A stretch of 64,000 nucleotides of DNA, from positions 1,204,001-1,268,000 of the forward strand of contig JAEVLN010000014.1 of assembly GCA_018350325.1 (NCBI GenBank). The letters run 5' to 3'. How positions within the stretch are numbered: position 1 is the first letter of the stretch; each line of letters begins with the position of its first letter. The notes under the pieces are model-generated. The model had not been told where the DNA came from, ran no database searches, and saw only the letters and a list, made by a program, of their open reading frames with translations. A program made the position numbers and the translations under genes. The stretch is from Globodera rostochiensis (taxonomy: Eukaryota > Nematoda > Chromadorea > Rhabditida > Heteroderidae). This document shows, piece after piece, positions 1-11,660 of the stretch.

Positions 1-1293
1 CATCGCCCGACTCTGATTGAGCGGCTTGAAAACGATGTCACGCGGAGGACGAGCGCAATATTGGAAAGGGCCTGAAATGGAATAAATTTTACCAAAAAAA
101 AAAAAATCATTCTAAAGATCGGCATTTTTTATGAAAAAATTCTCTCTACCAGTGTTAGAAAATTTTGTGTAACCTTTGATAGTGTCCAAATCGTGGGTGC
201 CCATGGAGACCAATGTTCGCTTTCGGCCAATGTTTTGGTGCAATTTGTCTTGCAGGTCGATGAACGACGCATAAGCATCCGCGTCGAAGTGAACACCCCG
301 AAGAACGGCCCCAACCACAAAGGGACGCACATTCTTAACCTGAAATTGGCGTTATTTTTGTTAAAGGAATTGAGTCCATTTTCCCTTAAAACTTTTTTCT
401 GACGCCTTGCGCAACCATTAATTAAAATTGTTATATTAATCAACAACTTAAACCAACTTTCTTAAAAATTTGCTCTCAATGCTGAAAGTTTCCCTTATTT
501 TAGTGTCCTTTTCCGTTGTCTTACCGATTTGTCGACCACAATTTTTAGCGCATTTGGAACAGAGGCCACTTCATAAATGGGCGGTTTGGTTCTAAAAAAG
601 AATGGAATAAATTCCTTTTTTTGACATTTTTGCCGTAGTTGCGAGTCCTTAAATGGAAGGGGACGGACCGAGCCAAGTTTCTAACAATCGGCATGGGTGC
701 CCGAGGATGAATATTTTAATTATTGTTAAGACAAATTGCAGCAAATGCCATGCCCTGATCGGCGAGTACACCCGGGCCGTCCGTATCTGGGGGCAAACGT
801 CTTTGCATAAGCCAATTTTATGTTTTTTAAAAATTCTGAATAAAAAGCGGTATAAATAAGGGGTTGGGTCAAAAACAGCTTTTTTAGTCGCATTTTTATG
901 GCTTCTCGATGTCACAAAACTTGAGGACCCATACCCAATTAGCACCTAAAAAGGAATACCATGCCAAACCAGTCCAACTCTTTCTGCGTCTAACGCACTT
1001 ATTTTGGAAGATGAGCAGTGCGCGAGTCAATCCTTCTACGCATAGCAAATCGTACCGATTTGCGGGGATTTCAATTTTGTACAACTCATCCTCCTCGCCC
1101 GTCTTCTCGTCCTTCTCAATTGACTAAAGCCCAAATTTTGCTCACAAAATTAAAAGGTCAAATAATTAGATTTTGTTACCACATCGTCCACTTCTAAGCC
1201 GTACTGAAAACAAAGATCGTCGACTTCCTGTTGAGGGAGGGAAGTGCCCAAATGTTTGTCCAACAGCCGTTTCTTCACAGAAATTGTCGGCAT
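1..1293 (-). CDS. FARSB: Phenylalanyl-tRNA synthetase beta subunit (5' part, cut by window edge)
   Basis: Cytosolic PheRS beta, which with the alpha subunit charges tRNA-Phe. Five exons are visible on the minus strand: 1293-1180, 1123-999, 591-525, 339-174 and 71 to beyond base 1, all with GT-AG borders and compatible phases. The product starts [16 protein letters not shown] and continues through [17 protein letters not shown], then [20 protein letters not shown] and [12 protein letters not shown], then [20 protein letters not shown] and [10 protein letters not shown], and finally [10 protein letters not shown] and FKPLNQ. These match the N-terminal B1 region and following B3/B4-type segment of the eukaryotic beta subunit in order. 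The catalytic-like core and C-terminus lie outside the window. I chose the start because family proteins begin MPT-(V/I)-SVK. Identity is secure; the small third exon is the least certain. Confidence 0.93.
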
Positions 1294-1780
1294 TATAAAT
1301 ATTATTTTTTGACGTACGGATACAATTCAACCAACTAAATGAACTAAATTTCCGTTGATAGGCAAAAAATGAATTTAAATTCCAAAAGATGGTAATTTTG
1401 GGGATTTTTACGCGCGTGTAATCGACAATCATCGACATTCAACTCCCGGGACTAGATTTTTTGACTGCGAAATTTGAATTGTGACATTTTGCCAACAATT
1501 TATCCAGCGAAAAAAGTAATACAATTCTCCTCAACGAGAGCTCTTACATACAGTATATGTACATAGAATGTATGAGCATAAAAATACACACAAACCCCTA
1601 ATTACTTACGGCTCTATAGAAAAATGTACATCGTTTTTTATAATGAACACTTTAAATGGCACCAAACGCATAAAATAAATACAACAATAAATGGCACCAA
1701 ACACATAAAATACTATAAATACAACACACGACAAACACATGCACATTTTTTGGATATCCCAATAAATCATTCCGCCCTCC
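1294..1780. other. Intergenic spacer between FARSB and the EGF gene
   Basis: AT-rich sequence of about 490 bp with no convincing ORF. It lies between the 5' end of FARSB and the 3' end of the EGF-repeat gene, so it should hold the FARSB promoter and the EGF gene 3' UTR. A short direct repeat is visible near 1655-1715 (aaatggcaccaaac followed by a-c-rich sequence, twice). Confidence 0.6.
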
Positions 1781-4700
1781 TCAATTCACGTAATTGGACA
1801 ACACAGCGTAATACGACGGAGCATTCTCAAGTGCTCCGTACTTTGCCCTTGTCCGTCTCTCCTGCACCGCCACCACCACCAAATTGACTGGAGCGAGCAG
1901 CAAAAACGCCAGCAAAGGATAAGTCCATTGATAATTGTCCTGAAGAATCGGTTGGACCCAATTAGAGTTTGGACTTGAGATTCGATCGAGAATCTCGATC
2001 GGCCTGATCTTTAGACACAATTCAAATGTGTTCGAGCCACATAAAGGAATGAAAAAAATGAATGTCCTTTAATTACACACATTGAAATAGGCGACCCAGC
2101 CGGTGGCACGAATTTGCTCGCAGTCGAACCCGAAATAGCCATAGACGCAATCGCACCGAAACCCACGGGCCAAGGTCACGTCCAGTAGACAAGTGCCATT
2201 CCCGCAAGTCGCACCTGGAACAACGCGTACAAAAAATCATTGCATGTGAATCTGAATGCCATCCGTTCAAACATTTTGTAAACCGTTTTTTTAACCTAAT
2301 TTTAATGAAAAAGTTCAACGGAACCAAAAAATGTTTTTATTTATTTACCTGCACGACAAGCATCCTCAACGATTTCGCACAGAGAACCGTTGTAGCCAGG
2401 TTTGCATTCGCATCTGAACTCAAAAACGTAGTTTGTCACAAAAGGGGGAAAAAATGGCGAAAAACAAAATTCGCACTCGTAGTTAAGCACGTTGTCCGGC
2501 ACCGGCACCGCAACGCATTTGGCATCGTTTTGGCATCGGTTAAAATCGCACGGACGGCTTTCGTTATGGCACAACGACGACGTAGTAAAGCCGGGCGGAC
2601 AAATGCAACGGATACGGCTGTTCCTTTCGTCTTGATTGCACAGCGGCAAACGCGAACTGTCGACTTTAATTTTACTCACCAGCTCATTGTCCAATGAGCA
2701 CGGATAACAATGACCTGAATATCACAGTGGATGATGCATCAAGTGGGGGGGGGGGGGCAGGCTGAAAGCCAAAAGAAGACACTAATTAACCCAACAGAGA
2801 GGGAATTGCACTGAAATGTTCCGTTGCAGCATAAAGAAAGAAGACAACAATCAAAGCAAATAGTGCATCTCTCAGAAAATGCAGAGGTGGTAATGCAATA
2901 TTACCATTATTTTGGCATTTCGGTTGGCCCTCATTAAAGCACGCTGTATAGGCATATTCATTTTGCTGATTCATGCATGCGGAAGCTAAGAAAAACGATA
3001 CTTGAAATTTTACAATTATAACAAAATTTCAGAATTGCAACCAATTGGCATTCAAAATTGGATAAATTTTTCGGCTCAGCGTTCCAAAAATCTCATTGCA
3101 TCGCTGACTTCGATCACGAATTTAACTGGTTAAATGAAAAAATTGTCCTACTCTTCTCGTTGATATCTTGGTTCGTTTTGCAGATGCACGCGCTCGTCAA
3201 GTTGTTCTGTTCGTTCGGCGAGTTGCTCTCGTCCAGTGCCGGAATGTCCACGCAGAGAGAGTGATCCGGACACTTGGTATTACTGCAGGGATCCCTCACT
3301 TCACAACGCGTGCCTTTGAAGCCGTCATTGCATCTGACGGACAAACAAATGATATGCCGCGAGAGGAGAGCTATCGCACAACACTTCTTTCGATATTATC
3401 AAAAAGTCCGGAAATTTAAACACCCAAAAACTTGTGGAAGCCTGCCTATCTGTGTCAAACAACAGCACCCACTTGCACTCAAAACCTGCTTCTTCGTTGT
3501 ATGGACGGCAGAATCCATTCTCTCCACAAAAAGTGCGCATTCCTGGAAGATTGAAGAAAATTGTTGGTCGAATAAATGGCATTTATGGTTGTTGAAAACC
3601 TGCTCTGCCAAGTATATGCTCAAATCCTCGGCTTGCCAACCGTCGGTCTTCACTGTCGCCCACCGAAATCTTCGAGTTGGCTCCAAAAATATTGTTTTTC
3701 AGCTCTCGCAAAAACTCTTCCGTGCCTGCAGTTGACACCCGCCGTTCGGCTTTAAAAAGTTTTAATGTGTTTGGCATTATGTCTTATCCGTCCAGTATTA
3801 ATTATTTTACCTGTCACATTAACGAATAAAGGAAGGTTCAGCGACAAATCCTTCTTATCGCATTCATCCAGCAGTTCATGCTCGCAGAAGTCGCCTTCGA
3901 AGCGTTCAGAGTCGCATTGACACATCGGAATTAGCAGAAGCGGCCAATAGGGGTTGAGATCGGTGACTGAAAATATAAAGTATTAAATCAAGCTGGACAT
4001 CATTAAATCGGCTTACAATTTGCAACAGTGACTTGGCACTGGCCCTCGTTCAGGCAAAATGCCTTCCCCAATTTGTCAGTGCAAAGCCCTGTGCCGCAAT
4101 ATTTGGCGAATTTATCTTCGATGCCATTGACACTTTTGCGCAAGCAATTCAGGTAACTGCGGAAACCTCCATTCCCGCAGGGGTTGCACGAAAGTTGCTC
4201 GTCAAATTCGATCTTTTCGCAATAATTACCTGAAATCTGTCCAAATCACATTATATTTAGATGAGAAAATGACCGGACCCTTCTTTTTTAGTGTATCGCA
4301 GTTTTCTCTGATGAAGCCGTATGCCGAATCCTCAAACGCGCTCCTGCCCCCGAAATTTTTTCTGGGTACCCGGAGGGGGGGGGGGGTCTGTGCTAGACAA
4401 ATTCTTCAATTTGTTCGCTCACCGCTAATCTTCACTCCGCCAAGAGAAAAGCCGAGCGTGGGGCACTGACAATGCGCCTCGTCACTGACCGACGCATTGA
4501 AAACGCATTTGCCTTCGTTGAGACATTCGAGATCGCGACAGGGACTCACTTGTTCGCACTTAAATTAAAATGGATTTTTGACGGCTAAATGTGTTAAAAA
4601 AACAGCAGTCAAAAATTACGTTGCTGCCCGTATAATTCTCCTCGCACGTGCAATTACAATGTTTGCCCGAATCGCAAGTTTGGGCATCGCTGGCATGGAA

Positions 4701-6268
4701 CAAATCGCTGAAAGCAATTTTTAACAATTTAAAAATGAAAAAAGGGTTTAAAAGTACAACAGAAATAAATATTGATTAAGTTTGAATTTTGTGACGGAGG
4801 GGTCACACCCAAACCCCTGCCCACGTGATCAATCCGTGGTGGTTGCAGTGATCCTCCACACAACAGCGCTCGCCCTCACTGAACTCGCAGAAATCGCCCT
4901 CAAAGCCGAGCTTGCACCAACACCTGTTGAAGGGGGAAGCCAATACAGAACACTCAACGAATGTCAACTGGATCAATGACAATACTCACTGGTATTCGGC
5001 TGTAACCGTGAAGGCACACGAAGAATCACCATCTTTTTTGCCAGTTTTCACTTCATTTTTGCTGCATTTCTCCACATCTTTGGGGGTCAACTTTGTGTTC
5101 GGAACAGTCCTCGGCTCTTTTACACTAAATTAATAGATTATGAGGCATTGGTTACCTATTATGTGTTTAAACTGAATTCTGGCACTCGAAAACGGATGTA
5201 TCAACCAGGGACGTAGCTAGAAAAAAATTTCGGAGGGGGGAATTGATCCATCTGAGCGCGGCGCTCAGATGGCATTCCCATTTGAGCGCCAGGAGCGGCC
5301 CGGTGGTGCCGATAGGCGCCGCCGGGAAAATTTTTTTGATTTTTGATGGCAATTTGTTAAGAAAATTGATCAAAAAGTTGTAAAAGTGTAAAACAATAGG
5401 GTCCCCCCTCTTGTTTTTTTTTTTCTGAAATTTCATTTCGGGGGGGGGGGGGGAATTCCCCCCCCTGGCTACGTCCCTGGTATCAACTCAACGCATTATC
5501 TATTAAAAAAAACTCCGACGGGGGGGGGGAAGGGAATTGAAAGAAAAAGTCGATTTTTAGTAATGTATTTTTTGAGAATTCTGCTCAACGGTCCATCTGC
5601 CCACCTGTAGCATGTCGCATTGTTCTTACACAGATTTTCGTCACATTTACTTTGGTCGGCCAAAAATTCGCAGGATCTGCCGTAATGCTTTGACGAACAA
5701 TTGCAGAACCATCTTAATTTTGATATTTGTATTAAATAATCGTCCAAGAATTCTTTCTAACGAATAAATGCCTTGGCACTTACTCCCCGTCCACGGCGTG
5801 ACATGTGCCGCCATTCAGACAAAGATTCTGAACGACACGACAAGGGTTATATTGGTTCTTCGAAGTCTGCAATTTGATTATGCGCTGAACTCTTTCCTTC
5901 GGAATGTCCGGCAATTGGTCAAGTTTGGTGATTTTACGAGCCCTCTTGATCGCATGGCCCTTTAGCTCTGCAAAAAATCGATTGATCGAAGATGAGTGAA
6001 ATCATAACACAAAAAAATCACGTTTTTCCCATTTATTTGTCTGATTTTTCAGCTGCGATTGCCAATCCCTTGGTTTGAACTCAATGCGAAGTGCATCGAC
6101 CGCCGTACGTTCGGCGGATTGGCAAAAAACTAAAAGTTACAATTGGTGACAGTGCAAGTGCAAGCGAAAAGATAAAAAAACATTACTCAATACGACGCAA
6201 ATCAATAACAAGGAGGAAATAAATTTGGGATAATTTACGCTGAACTCTTTGTTCCAATGCATTGGCAT
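1781..6268 (-). CDS. Multi-EGF-repeat type I membrane protein
   Basis: At least a dozen exons on the minus strand. The first exon (6268 to about 6194) encodes MPMHWNKEFSVNYPKF followed by a hydrophobic stretch ending ICVVLIFCQS, a good signal peptide. The second ATG, at 6262, is equally possible. Exons at about 5960-5785, 5720-5590, 5126-4990, 4929-4826, 4708-4617, 4550-4427, 4230-4017, 3968-3811 and below carry Cys patterns of EGF-like modules, such as NLCLNGGTC, RWFCNCSSKHYGRSCE, CWCKLGFEGDFCE, HCNCTCEENYTGS, CEQVSPCRDLECLNEGKC, RCNDGFKGTRCE, RCECKPGYNGSLCE and FRCDCVYGYFGFDCE. The last exon (about 1948-1781) encodes one membrane segment, YPLLAFLLLAPVNLVVVAV, and a short tail ending LSNYVN. 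The likely location is the cell surface with a large ectodomain. No DSL, laminin G or ASC channel domain was seen, so it is not an obvious Notch ligand or EGAS channel. Some middle exons (3.0-3.8 kb) have uncertain borders. Confidence 0.8.
5206..5479. mobile_element. hAT-like MITE, 274 bp, with 8-bp target duplication
   Basis: The element starts cagggacgtagctag and ends ctggctacgtccctg, an inverted terminal repeat of about 12 bp (cagggacgtagc). It is flanked on both sides by the identical octamer gtatcaac (5198-5205 and 5480-5487). CAGGG-type termini with 8-bp target duplications are typical of hAT non-autonomous elements. The interior has a poly(G) tract (5440-5452) and no coding capacity. 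It sits in an intron of the EGF-repeat gene. Confidence 0.85.
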
Positions 6269-6827
6269 AAACTATGCACAATAATCGTAATAAAAACTAA
6301 AAAAAAGTTAGAAAATGCAAGGTTTTTATTTAGGTGTAAAACGTTCGCTATTACTTTTACAGAAATAATAAGCGAGCGAGACTCGATACCAAAATCAGGT
6401 TGCCTCAAGTTTAGAAAAAGTTCATGTTGAGACACGTAAATTTTTCGAGTATTTAGCAGCTTTTTGTGGTTTTTTGAAAGTCCAATGCTACTTTTTTTTT
6501 GAAATGCTGCTTTGCTGCTTTTTGTGGGTTTCAGAAGCTTTGTGGACTTTTAACCCATTTCTTGTGGTTTTTTGGAATCAAAATGAAAAATTTTAAGAAA
6601 CTTCTATTTTGAATATTTGGCATAATGTTACTTGAAAAATGGGAAGGAAAAATTGTAAATCTCGTTCTCCCCCCCCCCCCCCCCCCCCCAATTCCTCGGT
6701 TGCAAGGATATTCAACGTTCTTTTGTTTATGGGCCCCGTAAAATCCTTTACCGGGCTTGTATGCATTTGACTCCAATTTTCAACATTACATTTCCGTTAT
6801 TTAAGCACAAATTGGAAAACGATTGCC
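6269..6827. promoter_or_regulatory. Head-to-head intergenic region, EGF gene / MTCH gene
   Basis: About 560 bp between the start codons of two divergently transcribed genes, so it must hold both promoters. It contains a poly(C) run of about 20 bases (6670-6689) and a T-rich segment (6450-6560) but no recognised motif that I would defend. A T-rich ag acceptor lies just upstream of the EGF start (around 6300). It could be a trans-splice site, which is inference. Confidence 0.5.
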
Positions 6828-8545
6828 ATGGCCCAAGACCCGCCGAATGTTGACATGTTTAGTAACAACAATTGTAAGGATCGTCATTGCTCTCCATTCG
6901 GCGTAAAGATGCTTGCCCGGATGGCAGGTCATCCGATAACATTCGCAAACACGCTCATGAAACTGGGGCACGAGCCGTACCCACTCAGCAGGGGCAAGAA
7001 GTGGATTTTGTTCGGCGAGTCGGTGTACTTTCATCCAAACATATTCAAATATCGTTGGTTTATTTGCCTTTAACACTTGAAAGCTTTAATGTGCCGAATA
7101 TAATAAACTTAAAGTCAAATTGTTAAGTTTAAGAAAAGACCAATTTTTCCAAAAATTTCGATTTTAGGAGTGTGCATTTTTCATTTTTACTCTAAGAATT
7201 AACAAAAATGCTTTTCGAAATTCGTAGAGAGGCAATGTTGTAAGGAAAGACCAAGTTGTGTGTCATTTGCCAACGCTTTTGAATTCCAGTCACAAACGTG
7301 TGCCGATCGCATGGCTTTATGACCATTTGCACTGGATTTGGAGCCAATTTGGTTGCTTTCGTCGCCTATGATTTTTTCTGCACCTTCACAGCCCGTGTAA
7401 GCAAATTTTTGTGACATTTTGTAATTATTATGTTTCGAGTGAAACAAAAAAAACAAACAAATCATGGCAGAATTTGGTTTTCTGCTTTTTTCCCCTCTTT
7501 TTTTAATGTTGAGCCAAAAAAACGTGAATTCAGAAACTGTGTTCTTTTACACTTTTTATTCAACAAAAATTGGTTATGTTCAGTTTATGGACCAAAGTTA
7601 CCCGGAAATTGGCGGCAAAATGGACGACGACATGTTACAAGTGGACAACGCAAACGATTTGGACAATTATCAACTGTTCCGGGTGACACTCCGTCAGGCC
7701 ATCAGAGACACAATTTCGCACAGCATTGGCACCGTCGTTGCTCGTCCGTTCATTGTAATTCCAATTCGAGCAGACAAATTTTGAACAAGTTGTCACCCAC
7801 CCAATTAATCATTCATTTTGGTACTTACATTTTTGGTGCAGATGCGATGATGTTGCGAATTTTTATTTTGAAAAAAAACAACGCTTTTTTAGGTGGTCAT
7901 GGTTCGTCAAATTGCGCAGCACATCAGCAACGAGTACAAATATCAGCCGATCAACTTCCTTCAACCGTTGCTGCACATTGGCGCCCAGGAAGGGCCGGCC
8001 GGTTTCTTCTCCGGTCTTGTGCCCCAACTGGTCAGCGAGTTCTTCTTCGTCTGGGGCATGGTTTCTCTTGGATATGGTGTTGAGCTGAGTATCAGATATT
8101 TGGTAAGCGTGGGCAAGGGAAGGGAAAGGTTCGTGTGTTTTTGACGAACGCTCTTTTAGGAAAAGGACCAGGACCCATCGGACCTAACTTTGTTTACCCA
8201 TCTCCGGTCGTCTTACAATTTCCTAGTCCGTTGGCTTGTCAACGGCTGGCGATATCGCTTTGATGTTGTGTCTACTGTGCTGGCTGTCTCCGGGTCGGGG
8301 TTCGTTTTTCTTTTTGTTTACCGTTTTACAATAAAATGTCCATGCTTTTGAATGGTTTGTTGTTTAGTCTCGCGGTTTCCATGCTTCCCTTCTCGCCATC
8401 GTTCACCCATTGGTCGGATGCCTACGATTATATGTTACCGTCCGAAATCTACCGGGGCCAGAAAATTGTTTTCCGGAGCGAGAATGGCCCTGTGCGCGTG
8501 GGCGCGGACGGCAAGCTGTACGCGAGCAAGACGCACTTTCTTTAG
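6828..8545 (+). CDS. MTCH2: Mitochondrial carrier homologue (MTCH1/2 type)
   Basis: Six exons: 6828-7053, 7290-7396, 7584-7754, 7893-8102, 8160-8299 and 8368-8545. All have GT-AG borders and consistent phases, giving about 343 residues. The first exon has AGHPITFANTLMKLGHEPYP and FGESVYFHPNIFKY. It joins in phase to LTNVCRSHGFMTICTGFGAN, which aligns with the first carrier repeat of MTCH2. Later exons give ARPFI joined to VVMVRQIAQHIS, then EGPAGFFSGLVPQLVSEFFF and LAVSMLPFSPSFTHW, as in the family C-terminus. MTCH2 is an outer mitochondrial membrane protein of the SLC25 fold, reported to work in lipid homeostasis, apoptosis and tail-anchored protein insertion. The length is slightly above the ~300 residues usual in vertebrates, mostly from an N-terminal Asn/Asp-rich segment and an acidic linker (MDDDMLQVDNANDLDN). 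ALG2 follows 245 bp downstream in the same direction. Confidence 0.9.
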
Positions 8546-8790
8546 ACGGACGGATTACGCGGGGAGGACAGAATGCCTTTATACGCTTTTTTTAAGCTTG
8601 TCAGTTTCACCTTTTCAGTAAAAAGTAGTATAAAATGCAAAACAAAAAAATCGATGCCATCTTCAAAAGGTTTTGGGTGAAGACCATTCTTTTGCTCTCT
8701 CTCTCATGCCACTTTACTCTGATCGGATCTCGAAAAGGCAAACGCCCATATTATATTGTTGTATAACTAACTTTTCGACGCCCTGAAACA

Positions 8791-11064
8791 ATGAAAGTGA
8801 CTCTCCTTCACCCTGACTTTGGCATCGGAGGCGCGGAACGATTGATGCTGGACATGGCCATTGCTTTCAGGAACAGAGGACATCGTGTGACCGTGGTGAC
8901 CAACAATTTCTCCAAGGATCACTGTTTCCCTGAACTGCTCGACTTTGAGCAGGGTATGTGAATACGCACTGGGTTCAGACAAATGTTTTACCGGTCAAGT
9001 ATCAGATCATTCGATCAATCAAATACGACCATTTACACAACAAGAAAATGGAGCAGCAAAAAATGTATGGATTTGCATTGTTTGCGCCAAAAACTATCGG
9101 TTTTAATTTTTTGGGAGTAGGATTTTTGAGTTCCGAATTTGAATCACAACTTTTTTGATTGATTTCCTGCTTAGATTTGGAGGTGGTCAATTACAACTTT
9201 CCGCGCACAATTTTTGGTAAATGTTACGCCCTCTGCGCATTCATTCGCTTTTGTCTGGCTGCGCTTTACATCTGCTTATGCCATCGAGATTCGGACGTCA
9301 TTGTCAGCGATTTGGTCTCACTGTTTCTTTCCTCCAATTTTTAGACGAAAAAATTTTTGTTGGTTCTCTCGAATACGAATTATTTTCAAATTTCCTAATT
9401 CTAAGGAATTCGGTGTGGTCGGAAATCGATTTATAAATAAATGTCTTCTATTGTTTAGTTATTTGATTTTTTTTCAGATTTCCGCCCCTTTGCCAATTCT
9501 TCGTCTTTTGACCAAATGTGGCCTGCTTTTTTACTGCCATTTCCCCGATCAGCTGTTGACGAAGCGCGACTCGTTTTGGAAGAGCGTTTATCGCACTTTG
9601 ATCGATCGCGTTGAGGCCTGGTCCATGGGATGGGCGGACAAAGTGTTGGTGAACAGGTGTGGTGATCGACAAATTGGCATGCAATTTGTGTGTGATTTTG
9701 GTGTCCTGCAGATCAAATGTGTGCCAAAACAAAACCCCCGGAAATTTATAGTTGGGGATGGAAAATTTTTCAAAAAAAAACAAAAGTTTTCCCTGAACCA
9801 TTTAACCCTATTTTTTCTCAAGTCATTTCACGGAGGGCGTCGTACGGGACACTTTCCCGTCTCTGTCCAATTGGCCGCTCACCGTCCTTTACCCGCCGCT
9901 CAATTGCGACTCAATCAACAGTCAATGCCGCAAAATGGAGCAAAGTTTAGTAAAGAATGCCGAAGAACTTAGCATTGCGAAGCTGGACGAGCTCAAAAGT
10001 CGCATGGGACGCGGCGAAACCACAAACATTTTTCTTTCAATCAATCGTTTTGAGCGCAAAAAAGGCGTCGAATTGGCCGTCTGCGCATTTGGTCGGCCGA
10101 TATTTTATTTTTTATTCAATTTAAAATTGTTTTTTTTTCAGCAAATTTGCGCAAGGCTTTGGCGGCAGAGAATCGGCAAACGGAATTTGACGACTGTTTT
10201 TTGGTGCTGGCGGGCGGCTACGACAAGCGAAATGCCGAAAACATTGCCTACCACCGGCAATTGGTCGAAATTGTTGACGAAGTTGGACTGCAAAAGCACG
10301 TCAAATTTGTCCTTAGTCCGGGTGAGTGAATATTAAGTAATTTTTTCTAATTAAAATTGGTCAAAAAGAGGCTCTGAAATGGGGTTGTCGGTTCCAACCC
10401 GCCGAACGGATTCGATGTCGGTCGGGGACCCGACTTTTTGGTTAGGTTCCGGGTAACTGAAGAATTTGGGTTTGGCACTCGAAGATTTCAATGAATGGCG
10501 GACTCCCCTACTCTGAAAACTTACTTCTAGAAATATGCGAATTTCTTAAGACATAATTAGTCAGTCCAAATTTATTTATTTAACTTTCTTTAAAACAATA
10601 AAGTTTTTGTGATGGCACGACATTGACAAAAATTTAAACAAACTTTTACACAAGTTCAGGCGATTTTACGAAAATTTGGTTGCTAAAACATGCAACCCTC
10701 GTTGTCTACACGCCCGAGCGCGAACATTTTGGCATTGTGCCGTTGGAGGCCATGTTCATGCGGTGTCCCGTTGTGGCAGTTAACAGTGGCGGGCCGTTAG
10801 AAAGCATTGGTGACGGGACCACCGGATTTTTGCGTGACTCGGACCCCGAAGAATTTGGAAAAGTGATGAAAATGGCCGTGGATGAGCCCACACAAATGCG
10901 AGAATTGGGCAAAGCCGGTCGGTTCCCTATCATTTGTTTTTGAATATTTAAAAAAAATTGTTTCAGGTCGAATTCGCGTCGAAAATCACTTCTCTTTTGC
11001 CGCTTTCAGCGACAAAATTGACCAAATTGTTGGAAAGTTGTGCAACTCTTCACGCCAGCAATGA
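8791..11064 (+). CDS. ALG2: Alpha-1,3/1,6-mannosyltransferase ALG2
   Basis: Seven exons: 8791-8953, 9175-9314, 9478-9656, 9823-10091, 10142-10321, 10660-10917 and 10967-11064. Phases all agree and give about 428 residues, close to the human length. ALG2 adds the second and third mannoses to the dolichol-linked N-glycan precursor on the cytosolic face of the ER. Visible family segments, in order, are LHPDFGIGGAERLMLDMAIA (donor-fold glycine loop), LLFYCHFPDQLLTKRDSFWK, VLVNSHFTEGVVRDTF, FLSINRFERKKGVELA, LVLAGGYDKRNAENIAYH, and the GT4 signature EHFGIVPLEAMFMRCPVVAV followed by NSGGPLESI. The EX7E-type glutamates of GT4 enzymes fall in that signature. The second donor (gtctca at 9315) is weak, but the protein stays in register across it. 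Confidence 0.95.
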
Positions 11065-11660
11065 ATCCAACTTTTAATGGCCTTTTCATGCCGATTTCTC
11101 ATTTATATGCTTTAATCAGAGATGCAACTAACAATAGAGAGAAGAATGGGGGGGGCGGAGGGGAATTCCCCTCCTCTCGACGGACCCAGTTTTTCATAAT
11201 AAATGCTTTCTGAATACGGAAAAAATGACCAAACTCGTGCTGCGTCTCTGCGCTTTGTGTGATCTGTGGTTGAATTGTTTTTCATTTGTTCATTTCTGGC
11301 AGTTTATAAAACCGGGGTGCCGATCTGTCGATGTTTGTTTTTTCTGAGTCTCAAAGATTCAAAACCAAAAGATCAATGCACTATATACCAGTGGGAAGAC
11401 TAAACGAACGAATGGAATTCTCATCAGGCGTTTAATCTCCAATGGCTGTTCAAATAAAAAATGGAAAAGTTAAGGGGACGGACGGCTTCGATATTTATTT
11501 CCTGTCAAATCATAATACCAATCGACTCTTCTCGCCTTCCAATGCACAAATCTGAAGAAAATTTTGCGTGGACACCGCGTTGAAGCGTTGAGTCTTTTGC
11601 TTTTAAAAGGGTTGAACATTCCAGTCTCCACACCATTATTTTGAGTCGCTTATTTCTGTG
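11065..11660. other. Intergenic spacer after ALG2
   Basis: About 600 bp with no gene recognised. An aataaa near 11199-11204 is a plausible ALG2 polyadenylation signal. A G-run next to ggaattcccctcc (about 11148-11178) forms a small imperfect palindrome. Confidence 0.5.

Noticed and set aside
1781..6268. Notch/DSL ligand or EGF-ASC channel
   Set aside because: EGF modules and one C-terminal membrane segment are present, but no DSL domain and no ASC channel motifs were found.
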